From positions 62,001-126,000 of the forward strand of contig VLTN01000020.1 in NCBI GenBank assembly GCA_008330645.1: a DNA stretch of 64,000 nucleotides, in the 5' to 3' direction. Below are positions 44,817 to 56,699 of this stretch, piece by piece (the stretch's first letter is position 1; each line of letters opens with the position of its first letter). The notes below the pieces were generated by a model. That model did no database searches, was not told the origin of the DNA, and saw only the letters and a program-made list of their open reading frames with translations. Source of the DNA: Cafeteria roenbergensis. Its lineage: Eukaryota > Sar > Bigyra > Bicosoecida > Cafeteriaceae. A program made the translations under genes and the position numbers.

Positions 44817-47447
44817 ATGGCTCAGTCGGCCAAGTTTATGCTGCGCGAGGCGGTTCGCCGGACGGCTGTCGCTGCCAAGGCGGTTGCGTCTGCCGTCAAA
44901 GACTCTCGCGGGGCGCCGGCCGAGGAGGGCGACGCGAGCGACGGGCAGTGGGACGAGCACCGCCAGGAGCTGCTCGCCTCGATGGTGGAGAGCGAGACAT
45001 CCATCGTGAGCGCGCTGCTTGTGGCGCTACGAACCGCCAAGGACAGCGCCGCCTGGGCATGCCCCGGCGTCATCATGGCGGGGGCATTGTGGCAGATTCA
45101 CTGCGGCGGGTGCGGCCAGGCCGACCCCTCCGTGCCGCCGCTGTTGCGCCTGCCGGCCGCCATCCCTCCCCTGGACGCTGCGCGCGTCGTCGAGGAGACG
45201 GACGCCCGCGTGAACTTTCGGATGTGCACCCTCTCGCGGGCAATCTATGCCAAGTCGGCGGCGGAGTTCGCGCGCGCAGCGCAGCTGGAACCGTCTTCGG
45301 TCGTTGCGTTCTGGCGGTCGTCGTGGTCGCGGCTCTCCAGGCCGACCTTCGCCATCGTCCTCGACCCAGGCCTGCGCACCATCGTGCTGGTTGTGCGGGG
45401 GACCAAGGCCACCCACGACGTGCTGGCAGACATCGCAGGCAACGCGGAGGCGTTCATGGGCGGCTTGGCCCACACCGGCATGCTGCGCGTCACGCGCGCG
45501 CTGCTGGGCGGCGACCCAGAGCTGGACCACGACATCGCCAAGGCGGCGGAGGCGGGCCGCGCGTCCGAGACCGACGGCCAGGCGTCTTCTGGCGCTGGCG
45601 GCAAGGCGGCAGCAGAGGCGGCTTCGGGCGCGCCCTTGGAGCAGTCCGGGGGCGAGCGGCCTGTCGAGGCCCCCGCCTCGGCGCAGACAGCCGCAGACGT
45701 CGCCGCGCGACCCCGGCCGCGGCCCCGCCGCCTGGTGGACGTGCTGCAGTCGCTGGTCGACGACCGCCCCGGCTGGTTCGTCGGTGTGGCCGGCCACTCG
45801 CTGGGCGCAGGGGTCGCCGCCCTGGCGACGATGCGGCTCGCTGGCCGGCTGCGGTTCGGGCCCGAGGCGGTTGCGCGCGCGGCGGAGCGCGACCGCCGCC
45901 GGGCGGCCGGCGGCTTCTCGCCGTCCAGCTCCCTGCTCCACGGGCATGCGTTCGCCTGCCCGGCCTGCGTGAGCCAGAACCTCGCGCGCCGCTTCGGGGA
46001 CTCCGTCACCTGCTTCGTGGTGGGCGACGACCCCGTGCCCCTCATCAGCCTGCGGGCCATGCGGGAGTACCAGGAGCGCCTGCTGGCCTGCAGCGACGAG
46101 TGGGAGGGCTTCGTTGACGAGCGGCTGCGCGGAACCTGGCTGGGGGCGTCTCTCAGCACCGGGCGGTCGGTGAAGGAGGCGGCCGTGAGGGCCGGAAAGG
46201 CGGCGTCAAGCGCAGGACAGGGCGTGATCAGCGCTGCCAAGACGGCGGCGTCGGGCCTTCGCCGCGCAGCGGGCAGCGTGCTGGGCCGAGGAGAGGGCGA
46301 CCCTGCCAAGCGCCCCCGAGCCCAACCCACACAAGGCCCCGCGCCCGCCTCCGGCGCGGTGGCTGTGGCCGATGCTGGCGAGGCGCCTCCTGAGGCAGGC
46401 CCTGCCACCGCTGCCTCAGCGGAAGCCACACGGGCAACGCAGCCGGCGGGAGCTGGCGAGGACGCGTCGGCAGGCGCCGGGGCTGCAACCGGCGGCACTG
46501 GTGCCGGGTCCGGCTCTGCCGCGGTGGCAAGCGACGCGGCAGGCACCGCCCCATCAGCGGCTGCCGGGAGCAGCGGCGGCGGTCCTGGCAGCAGCCGGGA
46601 GGGGCTGCTGTCGGCGCTGACACAGTCGGTGATGAGCTTGGCGTCGTCGCTCGCCGGTCGGCGCGCCGGCGGTGACCGCGATGCTGCGCTGGGCAGCGCT
46701 TCCGGCCTCCAGGAGCGCGTTCACAGCCAGCTGGCGGACGCGGCGGCAGAGGGCGAACGGCGCGCAGAAGCGGAGGGCAAGGCTCGAGCGCGCGGGTCAA
46801 GCGGGGGCAGCAGCGGCGAGTGGTCCGACGACGTTGACGGCGACGTCGACGAGGTTGAGGTGGCCGAGTGTTCGACCTCCGAGCCCGCACGCAGCACAGG
46901 CCCCAGCAAGGGCGGACCAGCCGACGTGGCAGTCGTGGCGGTGCCGGGCGGGAAGGGCTCGGCGCAGGCCGATCAGCTGCCCCTGCTGGTGCTGCCCGGG
47001 CGAGCCTACCACCTGACCATTCCGGCCAGGCCGAAGTCGCGCGTCGACCTGGAGCGGGCAGCCAGCGAGTGGTACGACCAGTGGACAGAGGCCATCCTGA
47101 CAGGAGACGCAGATGCGATCGACCGCCTCGGCGTTGCCACCACGAAGGGTCTCGGGGCCGAGGGCCAAGGGCGGCGCGTGCGGGCCGAAGCCGCGTCGCT
47201 CAGCGGGTGGATTCCAGGAAAGCGCCAGCTCAAGGTGCAGCGGGCGCCCGAGGGGGGCGACGCTGCGGTGTTCTTTTGGGAGCGCGCGTGCGGCGGGCTG
47301 AGCGTGAGCGCGGCCGCGGTGGAGCCTGGCGAGCAACCGCCGGTGCTTGCGCAGCTGCGGTTCACGCTGTTTTCGTCGTCAGACCACCGTGTGCCCGCCT
47401 GCTTGCACTGCTTGGCCTCCCTTCTGGAGCAAAGCGCGCCTGGGTGA
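44817..47447 (+). CDS. Class 3 lipase, diacylglycerol-lipase type
   Basis: This single exon codes for 876 residues from an ATG (MAQSAKFMLREAV). The lipase core lies at about residues 115-430. It includes RTIVLVVRGTKATHDVLADI, the strand and oxyanion region of class 3 lipases. The nucleophile elbow is GVAGHSLGAGVAAL with Ser328. The second catalytic acid is probably in CFVVGDDPVPLIS (Asp404 or Asp405). A catalytic His was not pinned down. The core has two Ala/Gly-rich inserts, one between 'TGMLRVTRALL' and 'LVDVLQSLVDD'. The order and the DDPVPLIS stretch resemble sn-1-specific diacylglycerol lipases. Those usually carry four N-terminal transmembrane helices, which are absent here, so this may be a soluble or peripherally bound form. 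The C-terminal third is low-complexity, then a compact region (YHLTIPARPKSRVDLERAASEW ...) of unknown fold follows. Confidence 0.83.
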   Translation: MAQSAKFMLREAVRRTAVAAKAVASAVKDSRGAPAEEGDASDGQWDEHRQELLASMVESETSIVSALLVALRTAKDSAAWACPGVIMAGALWQIHCGGCGQADPSVPPLLRLPAAIPPLDAARVVEETDARVNFRMCTLSRAIYAKSAAEFARAAQLEPSSVVAFWRSSWSRLSRPTFAIVLDPGLRTIVLVVRGTKATHDVLADIAGNAEAFMGGLAHTGMLRVTRALLGGDPELDHDIAKAAEAGRASETDGQASSGAGGKAAAEAASGAPLEQSGGERPVEAPASAQTAADVAARPRPRPRRLVDVLQSLVDDRPGWFVGVAGHSLGAGVAALATMRLAGRLRFGPEAVARAAERDRRRAAGGFSPSSSLLHGHAFACPACVSQNLARRFGDSVTCFVVGDDPVPLISLRAMREYQERLLACSDEWEGFVDERLRGTWLGASLSTGRSVKEAAVRAGKAASSAGQGVISAAKTAASGLRRAAGSVLGRGEGDPAKRPRAQPTQGPAPASGAVAVADAGEAPPEAGPATAASAEATRATQPAGAGEDASAGAGAATGGTGAGSGSAAVASDAAGTAPSAAAGSSGGGPGSSREGLLSALTQSVMSLASSLAGRRAGGDRDAALGSASGLQERVHSQLADAAAEGERRAEAEGKARARGSSGGSSGEWSDDVDGDVDEVEVAECSTSEPARSTGPSKGGPADVAVVAVPGGKGSAQADQLPLLVLPGRAYHLTIPARPKSRVDLERAASEWYDQWTEAILTGDADAIDRLGVATTKGLGAEGQGRRVRAEAASLSGWIPGKRQLKVQRAPEGGDAAVFFWERACGGLSVSAAAVEPGEQPPVLAQLRFTLFSSSDHRVPACLHCLASLLEQSAPG

Positions 47448-48160
47448 CGATGCGTGCACGAGTCCCGACGTCGGCGCGGTTGCGAAACCGTCGATGGGTG
47501 TTCTTGGCCACGGCTGCCCCGCAGCTCAAAGCGAGTGCACATCCGCACGTATCACTGTCCCAGCCGGCTCGCCACCTCGCGCGCCGCATCGCCTGCCCTC
47601 GTCGGCAGCAGCAGTGCTGCGCGCCAGGCCTGCCCTTTGGGCACCGCCGCGTGAGCCGTCTCGCGACTCATCTCTCAAACTCCGCACAGCGCGCCAGAGC
47701 CCTGCTTTGGGGGCCCGCGTGCGTGGGCTTTTGGATTGGCTGCGCTTGCACTTGGCCTGCTGGGAGCAGCGCGACGCACGGAAAGCGGCAGTTGCCCCCA
47801 CAGGTTTCTGCTCTGCAAGTCGCCCAGTGACGATTTGCGCGGGACACAGACCCAAGCGGTGGGTCGCCACCAAGGCTGCAGGAGAGGGCGTGTGGGCCGC
47901 ATAGCGCGCGCGTCCGTGGCTCTGGGGCTCGCGACACGAGGGCTCAGAGCACTCTCAGGCAGACGGCTGCAGCCACGCCAAGCCGACGCCGCAAGGTCCG
48001 CCTGCGCCCGGGCTGAGCTCCGAGGTCCAGCCGCGCCGAACCGAGGCGTGCGTAGCAGCAGCAGGCGGCTGGCTGCCCATACGGCGAGCGGCAAGCTTGC
48101 GCTGGCGGTCAAGCGTTTGGGCTCCGAGGCGGACAGAGTTCAAAACGCGCCCCGGGCCAC
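47448..48160. other. Intergenic region, tandem plus-strand genes
   Basis: This 713 bp, the longest gap outside the element, lies between the lipase and the GON4L-like gene. It should contain the promoter of the latter. Only short, compositionally unlikely frames occur. I looked for a tRNA or other small RNA and saw none. Confidence 0.4.
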
Positions 48161-51100
48161 ATGGATGCTCTGGCCTCAGACAATGCCAGCAACGGCAGCG
48201 ACTCTGAGGAATACATCCCGCCGCACTTGCAATCATCTCCGGGCGCCCCGGGCAGCGGGCGAGTCAGTCCGTCGGTTGCCGGCGAGCGGGCATGCGCCGC
48301 GGATGGGCAGCGAGCCGCAGCCGCGGGCGAGCCTCCCAGCGCAGGCGTGGCGCGGCGCACCAGGGCCCGGCTGGACCTCCGCAGCGTGCCGGAGGAGCGC
48401 ATTCCGATGGTGCTGCGGGACCCGCTTGGGGAGGACAGCGACAGCCTGGCCGGATCCGATGAAGACGAGGACGAGGAGGAGGACGACGAGGACGATGGCG
48501 ATGACGATGGCGATGGTGGCGAGGTGGCCGAGAGCGGATATTGCAGCGGCGAGACTGGCGGCCCCTCCACCGGGGGCCGCGTGGCGCGTGCGCTCGCGGG
48601 CCGGCTGGGCAGCACCGAGGCTGCAGGGCGAGCCACCGCGAACAGCACTCCTCGGAAGCGAGGCGCCAGGCACAGGCGGTCCCTCGAGCCAGCGCCTCGA
48701 CGAGCCCGGTTCGACTCTGCGGCGAGCGGGTCCGTGGGCTCGGGAGCGGCTTCGTCGCCCTTCGGCTCGCTTGGCCCCGGGGGCGGCGGCGCGAGACGCG
48801 GCGGCGCTGCTGGCGCCGGCCGCGCTGGGAGGCTCCGGGGTGCGCACGACAGGATCATGGCGGCGGCTGGCGGCGCTGCAGCGGACAGCCCTGGGCAGGG
48901 CAGCGATGCCTACGCGCGGCTGGTGCGTCAGGCCCGGGCCACTCTGCGCGGGGGCGGCGGACTCGGGGAGCCGGGGCTGCCTCGAGGGGGCGCGGACGCC
49001 GGAGGGTCGGGCGCGGGCGCGGGCGCGTTGCTCGGGCCCGCCGGCCATCTAGCGGGGCAGCGGGGCCTGGAGTGGGAGCAGCAGGGGGCAGCTTGGGCCG
49101 CCGGCGACGATGATATCGGCTCAGTCGCCCCCTCAGAGGACGAGTGGACTGCGGCGCCGCAGGGCACTGCCGCGGCCGCCGGGCTCGCTGCAGGGGTGGC
49201 TCTCGGCCTGCCCACTGTTGGCTGGGCGGGGCATGGGGCTGGGGCTGCAGGCGAAGCCGGTGGTCTGCTGCCCAGCGAGGGCGCGCGTGGTGGCCTGGAG
49301 CGCCACAGCAGTGCAGGAGGCGGCTGGCGGGGAGGGCTTTCCCGTGCTGGAGGTGCCGCTGGTGCCGAGGAGAGCGGGGGCGCTGGCGGCAGGCTCCGCG
49401 CTGGCCCGCGGCAAGACGACGACGATGACGACAACGACGATGACGACGACGACGACGATGACGACGGGTCGTTTCGGGCCGTGTCATCCGACGACGACGC
49501 CGACGCCGAGGACGACGCCGAGGAGGCATGGCCACCGCTGCCGGGCGCCAGCCGGCGTGCCTCCGCGGCCTACAGGCGCGCCGTCGCTGGGCGGAGCTCA
49601 GCGTCGGCGGCAGGCTCCGCAGCCACGACCAACGCGGCCTCAAGCCAGGGCGGCCTGGGCAGCGTGGGCAGCCGCGCCGGCACGGCCCTGGACGAGGTCA
49701 TCACGGCAGAGGAGGTGGCAGAGCTGGTGCGAGAAGCGCAGGCGGAGGACCTGCCAGACTACGTGGTGGCAGACCTGCTGGGCATGCCTGAGGCCGTGGT
49801 GCGGCAGCGGCGGGAGGCCAGAGAGGCGCAGGCCAGGATGGCAGGCTGGGGCGGCGACGGGCCGTGGGGGAGCGCGGGCAGCAGGGGCGGCGCAGCGGGC
49901 GGCGCAGGAGCAGCGGCGGCGGCCTCCCGCGTGTGGCGCCCGGGCGGCGCAGGCGGGCAGCCGGGCTCGACGCAGACCGAGGCGGGGAGCGGTGCGACGG
50001 GGGCGGGCCGGTCGGCCGCCGGCGGCAGCGGAGGAGCCGGCGGTGGGCCTCTGGCGACGCCTGACCTCCCGCCGCTGGTACCGGACCTGACCTTCCTGTC
50101 TCCGACGTGGGGGGGGTCGGGTCTGCTCGGAGGCGCGCTGGAAAGGCTGCCCGCGGCAAGCGGCTCCTTTGGGGGCCTGGGAGCGACCGCCGGGCTTGAC
50201 GCGGTGGCCTTCGGCCCCGGAAGCAGCCTCACCGGAGCCGGGTTCGCGGCCGTGACGACGTCGCTGTACAGGCGCGACGACCCTGACGAGAGCACGGGAA
50301 GCAGCGCAAGTGACTCTGACGACGCGTCGTCCGACGACGCTGCCGGCGCGGGGGCCTCCGGCCGAGCCTGGCGGCAGCGCGGCTTTGCGGCAGAGCTCGC
50401 TGGGCTCGGAGGTGCGGCGGGGGCGTCGTCCTCGTCCTGGCCGCTCCCCGCAGCGGCCCTCTCGGCTCTGACCACGGCCCCACTGCCCCCCCGGCCGGCC
50501 GCTCAACGCATCTCCACGGGTGCCGCGCGCAGCGACGCGTCGGGCGCGCTCGCCGCCATCAACGCCGCGTCTCGCCGCGCGTCCGCTGGGAGCAGCAGCC
50601 GTGCCGGTGCCACCGCGACGCCCCCGCCCGCTGCTGCCGCGGCGTCCGCGGCCGACGCGCAGCCCCGGCACCAGAGGCGGGTCCGCCGCTCGGAGAGGTT
50701 CGCCTTCTTCACGCGGGACCAAGGCCAGCGCCTGGAGCTGCAGGCGCGCGCCTGCGTGCAGCTGGTCGCACAGGGGGTCGCCCTCTGCGGGGTGGACTCG
50801 GCCACGCTGCCGCAAATGGCTGAGGTGGCGCGCCTCGCCAACCAGCTGGCTGAGCTCAAAGCGCTCGCAGAGTCGCTCCGGCGCTCGGTCGAGACCACGT
50901 CGGCGGAGGCCTTCGCGGCGGACCGAGCTGCCGACACGCCGGGCGGAGCCGACACCGGTGGCCTGCCCCAGTCGCCCCCGCGACGATCCCGCCGGCCTGC
51001 CAGAGCTGCCGCGGCTCGCGGCGCCGAAGCCGGAGCTGCTGGGCGCGGCAGCGCATCCCCGGGGCTGCGAGGCTCCAGCTCGGGGGATCGGGGCATCCCG

Positions 51101-54100
51101 TCCGTGATGGACGGGCCCCTCATGCAGTTGGCTCAGCGCGGCTCGCTCGTGCTGCACGGGTCGCCTGACAGGCGGCGCCGAGTGGCTCTGCCGCCGCTCT
51201 CCCCCCAGCCGTCCCCGGGGCGCGGCGCCGTCGGCACCGCGGGCAGCAGTGCTCTGGGGGCGCTCGGCTTGATCGGGGACGGCTTCGCGTCCCCTGCCCG
51301 CGGAGGCGCGTCGTCGTCGCACCAGGGCAGGGCCGCCGAGCAGGCTGGCGGCCAGAGCGGCATCGGAGCGTCGACCTCGGGCCGCCCGGTGACGGCCATC
51401 ACAGTGCCCGCCTCGCTCTTCTCGCGAGGCGGAGGCCGGATGACGCGCCACGCGAGGCAGGCGGCGAGCGACGCCGTCGGCCGCCACGGCCCTTGGGCCC
51501 TCCCGTTGCCGCTCCTGCGCCTCGGCCGGCGCCAGCGACGCAGGGCCCGCCACTCCGGCGCCAACAACGTGACCCTCCCCGAGTCTGTGTTCTCGATCCC
51601 CGGGGTCGAGGACGTGAGCGACGCTGCCGCTGTGGCGCTCCGTCGAGTGGTCACGATTCACTTGAGGCGGGCAGCGGCCGCCGCTTCGGCCGCTTCGGCC
51701 GCGAGCCGGGCGACTGGCGTCCCTGCTGCCAGCCCGACGCAGCCGGCCAGCAGCTCGACGGCCGCACGCCCAGCGGAAGCACCATCGCCTTTCCCGACAT
51801 CGCTAGCACTTGCCACGGCGGCCGCCGTGGCCACGTCAGCTGCCAGCGCGGCCTCGGCTGCGCCCGCTGAAGCTGCTCCGGCAGCGGCTGCCGACCCTTC
51901 CAGCGGCCGAACCCAGACCTTTCGCGTGGCCGCGGACGCCTTGGCCCCGTGGCTGCCGTGCCTCCCGATGTCGGCTGCCGGCGCCGGCGCGATGGTCCGC
52001 TTTGTGGAGCGCAAGGCCGCCGGCGCAGAGAGGCAAGACTACCTCCGAGCCGCCCCCGCCGGCAGCCGAGCGGTCCGCTTCGTGCTCACGGAGCGCGGGC
52101 GCGAGACTGCAAAGCGGCTTCAGCGCCGCGTGGCGTCCGCCGTGTGCTTCCCCAGGCTTCAGGTGCCGCTGCCACTGGTCGAGGAGGGCGCTGACGGGGT
52201 GCCCGACTCGCGCGGCTGGGGCCAGCCGCTGCCTGCGGGCGGAGCGGGGGCAGGCGAAGCCAGCTGCGGAAGCCTCGGGTCCGCTCGCGGCTGTGTGGTG
52301 CTGGACCCGCTGAACCGGTCCCCGTTCATGGTGGCGGAGGACGCACTGCTGGTGTTGGCTTGTGCGCGCTTCGGCAACGGCTCCACGCCCATTTCGCGAA
52401 AGCTGGTTGGTGCTGGCTGGGGCAACACGGGGCGCGAGAAGCTAGCCACAGTCGCAGGGGCGGCGGACGATGCTCTCTCTGGCACAGAACTGCACCCTGC
52501 GCTTGCTGGCGATCTGGCGTGGCTGCGAGCCACGGGCGCTGCGGGGTCGTCGGGCCCAGCACGCTCCCTCGACTTGCTCCTGCAGCGGGTCAGACCCCGC
52601 CCGGCGCCGCCCACGGCCACGGCCACGGCTCGGTCCTCCCTCCAGGGGCTCGCGCACCAGTGGCTCATTCCGACGCGCACGCCAAACCAGCTTCTCGTGC
52701 GTCTGAAGAACCTGAGGGCCCGAGCCGCGGCCAGGCTGCGGGTCGAGGACCACGCTCAGAGCCCGCCGGGCAGGCACGCCTCGTCGTCCTCGTCCTCATC
52801 GCTTGCACCTGCCGCCACGGCTGCCGGCGCTGGGCACTCCAAGAACGAGCCAGTGTTCCCCAGCCTGCAGAGCGGATACGAGGACCCGCGAGACTGGGAC
52901 AGGTCCCACATACTGGCCATGACCGGCAGCAGCCTTCCCGTCATCGAGGCCCACTTGGCCATGGGGGGGGCGGAGGAGCCGCGTGACTCCACCGCCGTCT
53001 CGGGGCATGCACCCGCGGAGGGCGGCAGCGGTGAGGACGTCGGCGCGGACGGCGCCCTCTGCCCCGCCCTGCTTGCAGTCCCCCCGATGGAGTGGCCTCA
53101 CGTGTGCCGGAGACCAACGGGCGATGCGCGACTGACCCTCGCAGCGGCCCTGGAGGGCGCCGGCCGCCTTCACGAACGCGGCATGACCTCGATTCACTGG
53201 GTGGAGCAGCGTCTTCTGGCCAGAGCTCTGGCCAGCGCGGCCCGCGCTCGCCCCGGCGTTTCGTTTTCCCGCCGCTGCATTGTGAGCCTCTGCTCCCAAG
53301 TGGGGGCGTCCCTCTCGCGAATGGCGCTGCCGCACCGGGGCCCTGCCGTCATCGCGAGCGTGGTGGCGTCGTGCGCGCTCACGTCGCACGAAGTCGGGTC
53401 GGTCGCCCACGGGTGTCCGCTTTGGCACACCGCCCCGCTGTCCACCCCCGGCACGGCAACTCGGCGGCTGGTGGGGATGGGGCCCCTTTCCCCCCACGAG
53501 CTCCGCGCGGTGGCTTCCCTCCGGTCCGTCTTCCCGGGCCTGCAGGCGTCTCACGGGCCGGTCGTTGCCGTCCAGGCCGGAGTGGACTACGTGGCCTCCC
53601 CGGCGCTGGCCGGGCTGTGCGGCGCGCTCAAAGCGTGGCCTTCGGAGGCCTCCACGCGAAGCTCCGACGGTAGGCAGGCTGCCGCGGGCGTGGCCAGAGT
53701 GGTGCTGCGCGGCAGCGGGGCCGGCGGTGTGTTCGGGGACGCCACGGCCCTTCTGTCGGAGGCCTTGCCTCCAAGCTCGTGGGAGGAGCTGGGGGTGCTG
53801 GTTGCCACTCTGGCCGGGCAAGGAACGGCCGAGAGCAGAGCCAACGCTGCCCGACGACTGCTGGCTCTGCCGCCCGGGCCGTTCTGCCCAGAGGGCGGGG
53901 GGCGGGGTGGCCTTGGTGCCCCTGATGCCCCCCGCGACCCCGTGGGGACGGGCGACTCCTGGGACTCGGACGGTGAGCTGCCTGCCATGAACGAGGACCC
54001 GGAGTCTCTCTGGCACCCGGCGGAGGCCGGCGGGAGGGCCCGTCCGTCGCCGCACGTTCAGTTCGCGGCGGAGAGTCCCGCGCGCCGGAGCAGGGACGCT

Positions 54101-54484
54101 GCGCCCAGGCGCGGCCGGCCAAGGGGAGGGGACGAGGGGAGGGCGGCCGTGGAGGAGGCGGTGGCGCAAGGAGCTGCTGCCACGGCGTTCCGGAACGACG
54201 GCGTGGTGGAGACGGACCGCCTGTCGAGCGAAGAGGACGATGACGACAGCGAGGAGGGTGAGAATTCCGAGGAGCACGAGGGCAGCGCTGGCGGAGGCGG
54301 AAGGGACAGTCATGTGGGCCGGCGGTCACTGCGGCCCGGAGACGGCCAGCGCTCTCAAGGCCGCAAGAGGGTGCCGTCCCGGGAGTGCACGCCCACTAGC
54401 GGCGTGGGGGCGAGTACGGTGGCGTCGTCGCATGGATCCCGTCGCGACGAGCTGAGCGATGGGTCATCATCAACCGAAGACGAC

Positions 54485-54515
<31 letters not shown>

Positions 54516-55348
54516 TCGATGTCGACGGTGTCGACGATGTCGAAGAGGGTGAGGACGACAGCACGAGTGAGAGCGACAGCAGTCATGCTCCCGCTGGCGC
54601 TGGGGCGAACGAGGCGGATCAGGATAGCGAAAGTACCTCTTCGGGCGAGGAGGACGACGCCGAACCGTGGACTCCACCTGCTCGTAAGGAACGCCTTCCT
54701 GACCCCGCCGTCGAGGCTGCGGCTTGGACTCACCAGCCAGGTCTGGGCGAGGCCGCCCTCGCGCCGACCCGCTCCAGCCGCAGTCGCAGCCTTGCTGGCG
54801 GCTCCACCACCGGCCTCCAGCTCTCGGACCACCCGCACTCGCGCCGCCGCGGAGCCAGCCGGTCAGGCAGGGGCGCCCTCTCCCGCCCGCCGCCGGACTT
54901 CTTCCGGCCTTCGGAGCGGCTTGCTAGCCACGCCCAGGGGGAGGGCATCACAGGAAGGGGGGCGGGCACCGGGCCGCCGACGCACGGCGACCCCCTTGCG
55001 TCTCGCATGGATGCGCTCGAAGCTGAAGCGGTGCTTGCGCTCTCCAGACTGGGCCACCCGCTGGACCAAGGAACCGAAGATGCCGCGGGCGAGCACGGCC
55101 AAGGCAGCTCCGAGAGCGGGGCATCGGACGCGAGCGCAGGCGCAGAGGCCGCGACTGCCTCGGAACCAGCCCAAGCGGGCCCAGCAGAGGTTGACGAGTG
55201 GACCGAGGCGCAGGAGGAGGCAGCGCTTGAGGCGGCACTGACCATGCCCAACGAAGAAGTGGCCGTCCAGCATATCGCGGCGCAGCTGGGGCAGCCGGCT
55301 GCCGTCGTCCGCGCCAGGCTGCAGAGCCTCTTGGACGCGATTGCGTGA
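48161..55348 (+). CDS. GON4L-like nuclear protein with Myb/SANT-type motifs
   Basis: This single frame of 2,395 residues starts at ATG (MDALASDNASNGSDSEE). Family evidence comes from several places. LDLRSVPEERIPMVLRDP near residue 71 recalls the N-terminal GON4L motif. FAFFTRDQGQRLELQARACVQLVAQ with LANQLAELKAL near 845-900 recalls the GON domain. NRSPFMVAEDALLVLACARFGNG near 1385 with AHQWLIPTRTPNQLLVRLKNLRARAA near 1499 is the paired 'FT..ED.LL..GL..F' / 'T..QL..RIKNL' SANT-like module of GON4L and related regulators. The last 50 residues (DEWTEAQEEAALEAALTMPNEEVAVQHIAAQLG...) also look like a SANT helix bundle. Long Asp/Glu runs occur near 105, 420 and 2105. Animal and plant relatives act as nuclear co-regulators, so a chromatin role is inferred. 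GON4L proteins in animals are of similar size (about 2,200 residues). Confidence 0.8.
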
Positions 55349-55942
55349 GCGGTCTCTTCACCTGTGATGCGCTCGAGAACTTGAGACTCTCCCCCCCTCG
55401 CCCTGCCCGCACCCCAGGCAGCCTCAACAGCCGGCGCCACACCAAATTTTGAGCCAGTCGGTCGAACGTTGGGTGGGCGTCCACGCACTTCATCCGCAGC
55501 AGCTGGCGATCCAGGCGGCACCGACGCTGTGAAGTCTGCCACTCTTTGAGCCACTGCAATCGAATAAGCGCGCCCATCCCTGCTAAATGCCGCAGCAGCA
55601 CGTTGGCGTCGCCATCTCAATGGCAACCGGATTCGTGGCTGCTTGCAGGTCCGGTGGGGCGTCCGTTGTAGAGTGTCTTCCGAGGCCGCGGGACGGGGGG
55701 AGCGGGGCAGGGGAGCACAGGCCTGCTGTGGCTGCATTGCTCGCGCTGAAAGAACGTGCACACGTGCGGCTTGCAATCGCCCCACGGCTCCAGGCCTGCT
55801 GACTTTGTGTCGTGTGGCGTCGAGCTGACTGGGTTGCACCTGCGCGACACTCACGGGCTCTGCAGCAGCGGGGATTTCTGGCGTTCACAGTGGCGCGGAC
55901 GCCGCGTTCGCAATCCGTCACAGCCCACGCGGACAGCACGAC
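55349..55942. other. Intergenic region, tandem plus-strand genes
   Basis: This 594 bp lies between the GON4L-like gene and the LOG-family gene. It presumably contains the promoter of the latter. It is less GC-rich than its surroundings and has no credible coding frame or RNA gene. Confidence 0.4.
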
Positions 55943-56699
55943 ATGGCCGCAAGCGACGCGAAGCCAGCATCTGCCCTCCCGCCCAAGGTCGTGACTGTGA
56001 GTTGCCGCCCTCGCAGACAGTGACGAGCCGTCGGCCTTTCGCAGCTTCCGTCTCGCGAAGCCCTGGAGTGCAGCCAGTCGCAGCGGCTCCACCTGCCCGC
56101 ATGCTTTGTCGATTCGGGCCATTCCTGCGCAGGTGTTCGGGGCGTCACGGCCCCAGCCCGGGAGCGCGCCCTACGTGGAGGCAGAGGCGGCAGGCGAAGC
56201 CATTGCCTCCGCAGGGTTTGAGCTGTGGAACGGGGGGTACATGGGCACGATGGAGGCGTCTGCCAAGGGCGCCAAGGCAGCCGGCGGGGTTGCCAAGGGG
56301 TTCCTGGTGCCGAAGCTCTTTCCCCATCGCTCCAGCGGGGGCAACGACTTCTTGACCGAGCACGTCGACGCCAGCAGCCTGCTGGACCGCATCGGCGGCA
56401 TGACCGAGGGCGTCGGCTACTTCTTGGTCCTCCCTGGCACCGTTGGCACGCTGACGGAGCTGTGCGTTGCGTGGAACGTTGCGACTCTGGGCGAGCTGGG
56501 CAAGTATACGCCGCCACGCATTTTCTGCTACCGCAAGCCGTGGCAGGGGGTGATCGAGCCCATGGTGGCTGGCCTTGGAATCTCCGAAGACCACCTCAAG
56601 CTCATCACGTTTGTGGACGATGCCGCAGAGGCTGTGGCGCTGATCAAGGCCGACTGGGACGCCAAGGCGGCCGCGCTCGCCGCCGCGCCTGCTGCATGA
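55943..56699 (+). CDS. LOG/TIGR00725-family Rossmann nucleotide-binding protein, two exons
   Basis: Exon 1 is 55943-55996 (MAASDAKPASALPPKVVT; donor GTGAGT). Exon 2 is 56133-56699, after an acceptor TGCGCAG. Phase 0 agrees, and the junction restores the family's first strand, KVVT-VFGASR. The product is 206 residues. Family landmarks are the glycine-rich turn WNGGYMGTMEA (residues 50-60) followed by KGAKAAGGVAKG, and the phosphate-binding LPGTVGTLTEL (118-128). The family consensus there is PGGxGTxxE, so the second Gly is Thr here. LOG proteins release cytokinin bases from their riboside monophosphates; related TIGR00725 proteins are poorly characterised nucleotide-binding enzymes. The length suits the family. 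Substrate cannot be told from the sequence. The gene is convergent with the TRIP4-AlkB gene, 270 bp away. Confidence 0.83.

Noticed and set aside
47448-48160. Possible small gene or tRNA in the longest intergenic gap
   Set aside because: No cloverleaf with A and B boxes was found by eye, and the short frames resemble random GC-rich sequence.
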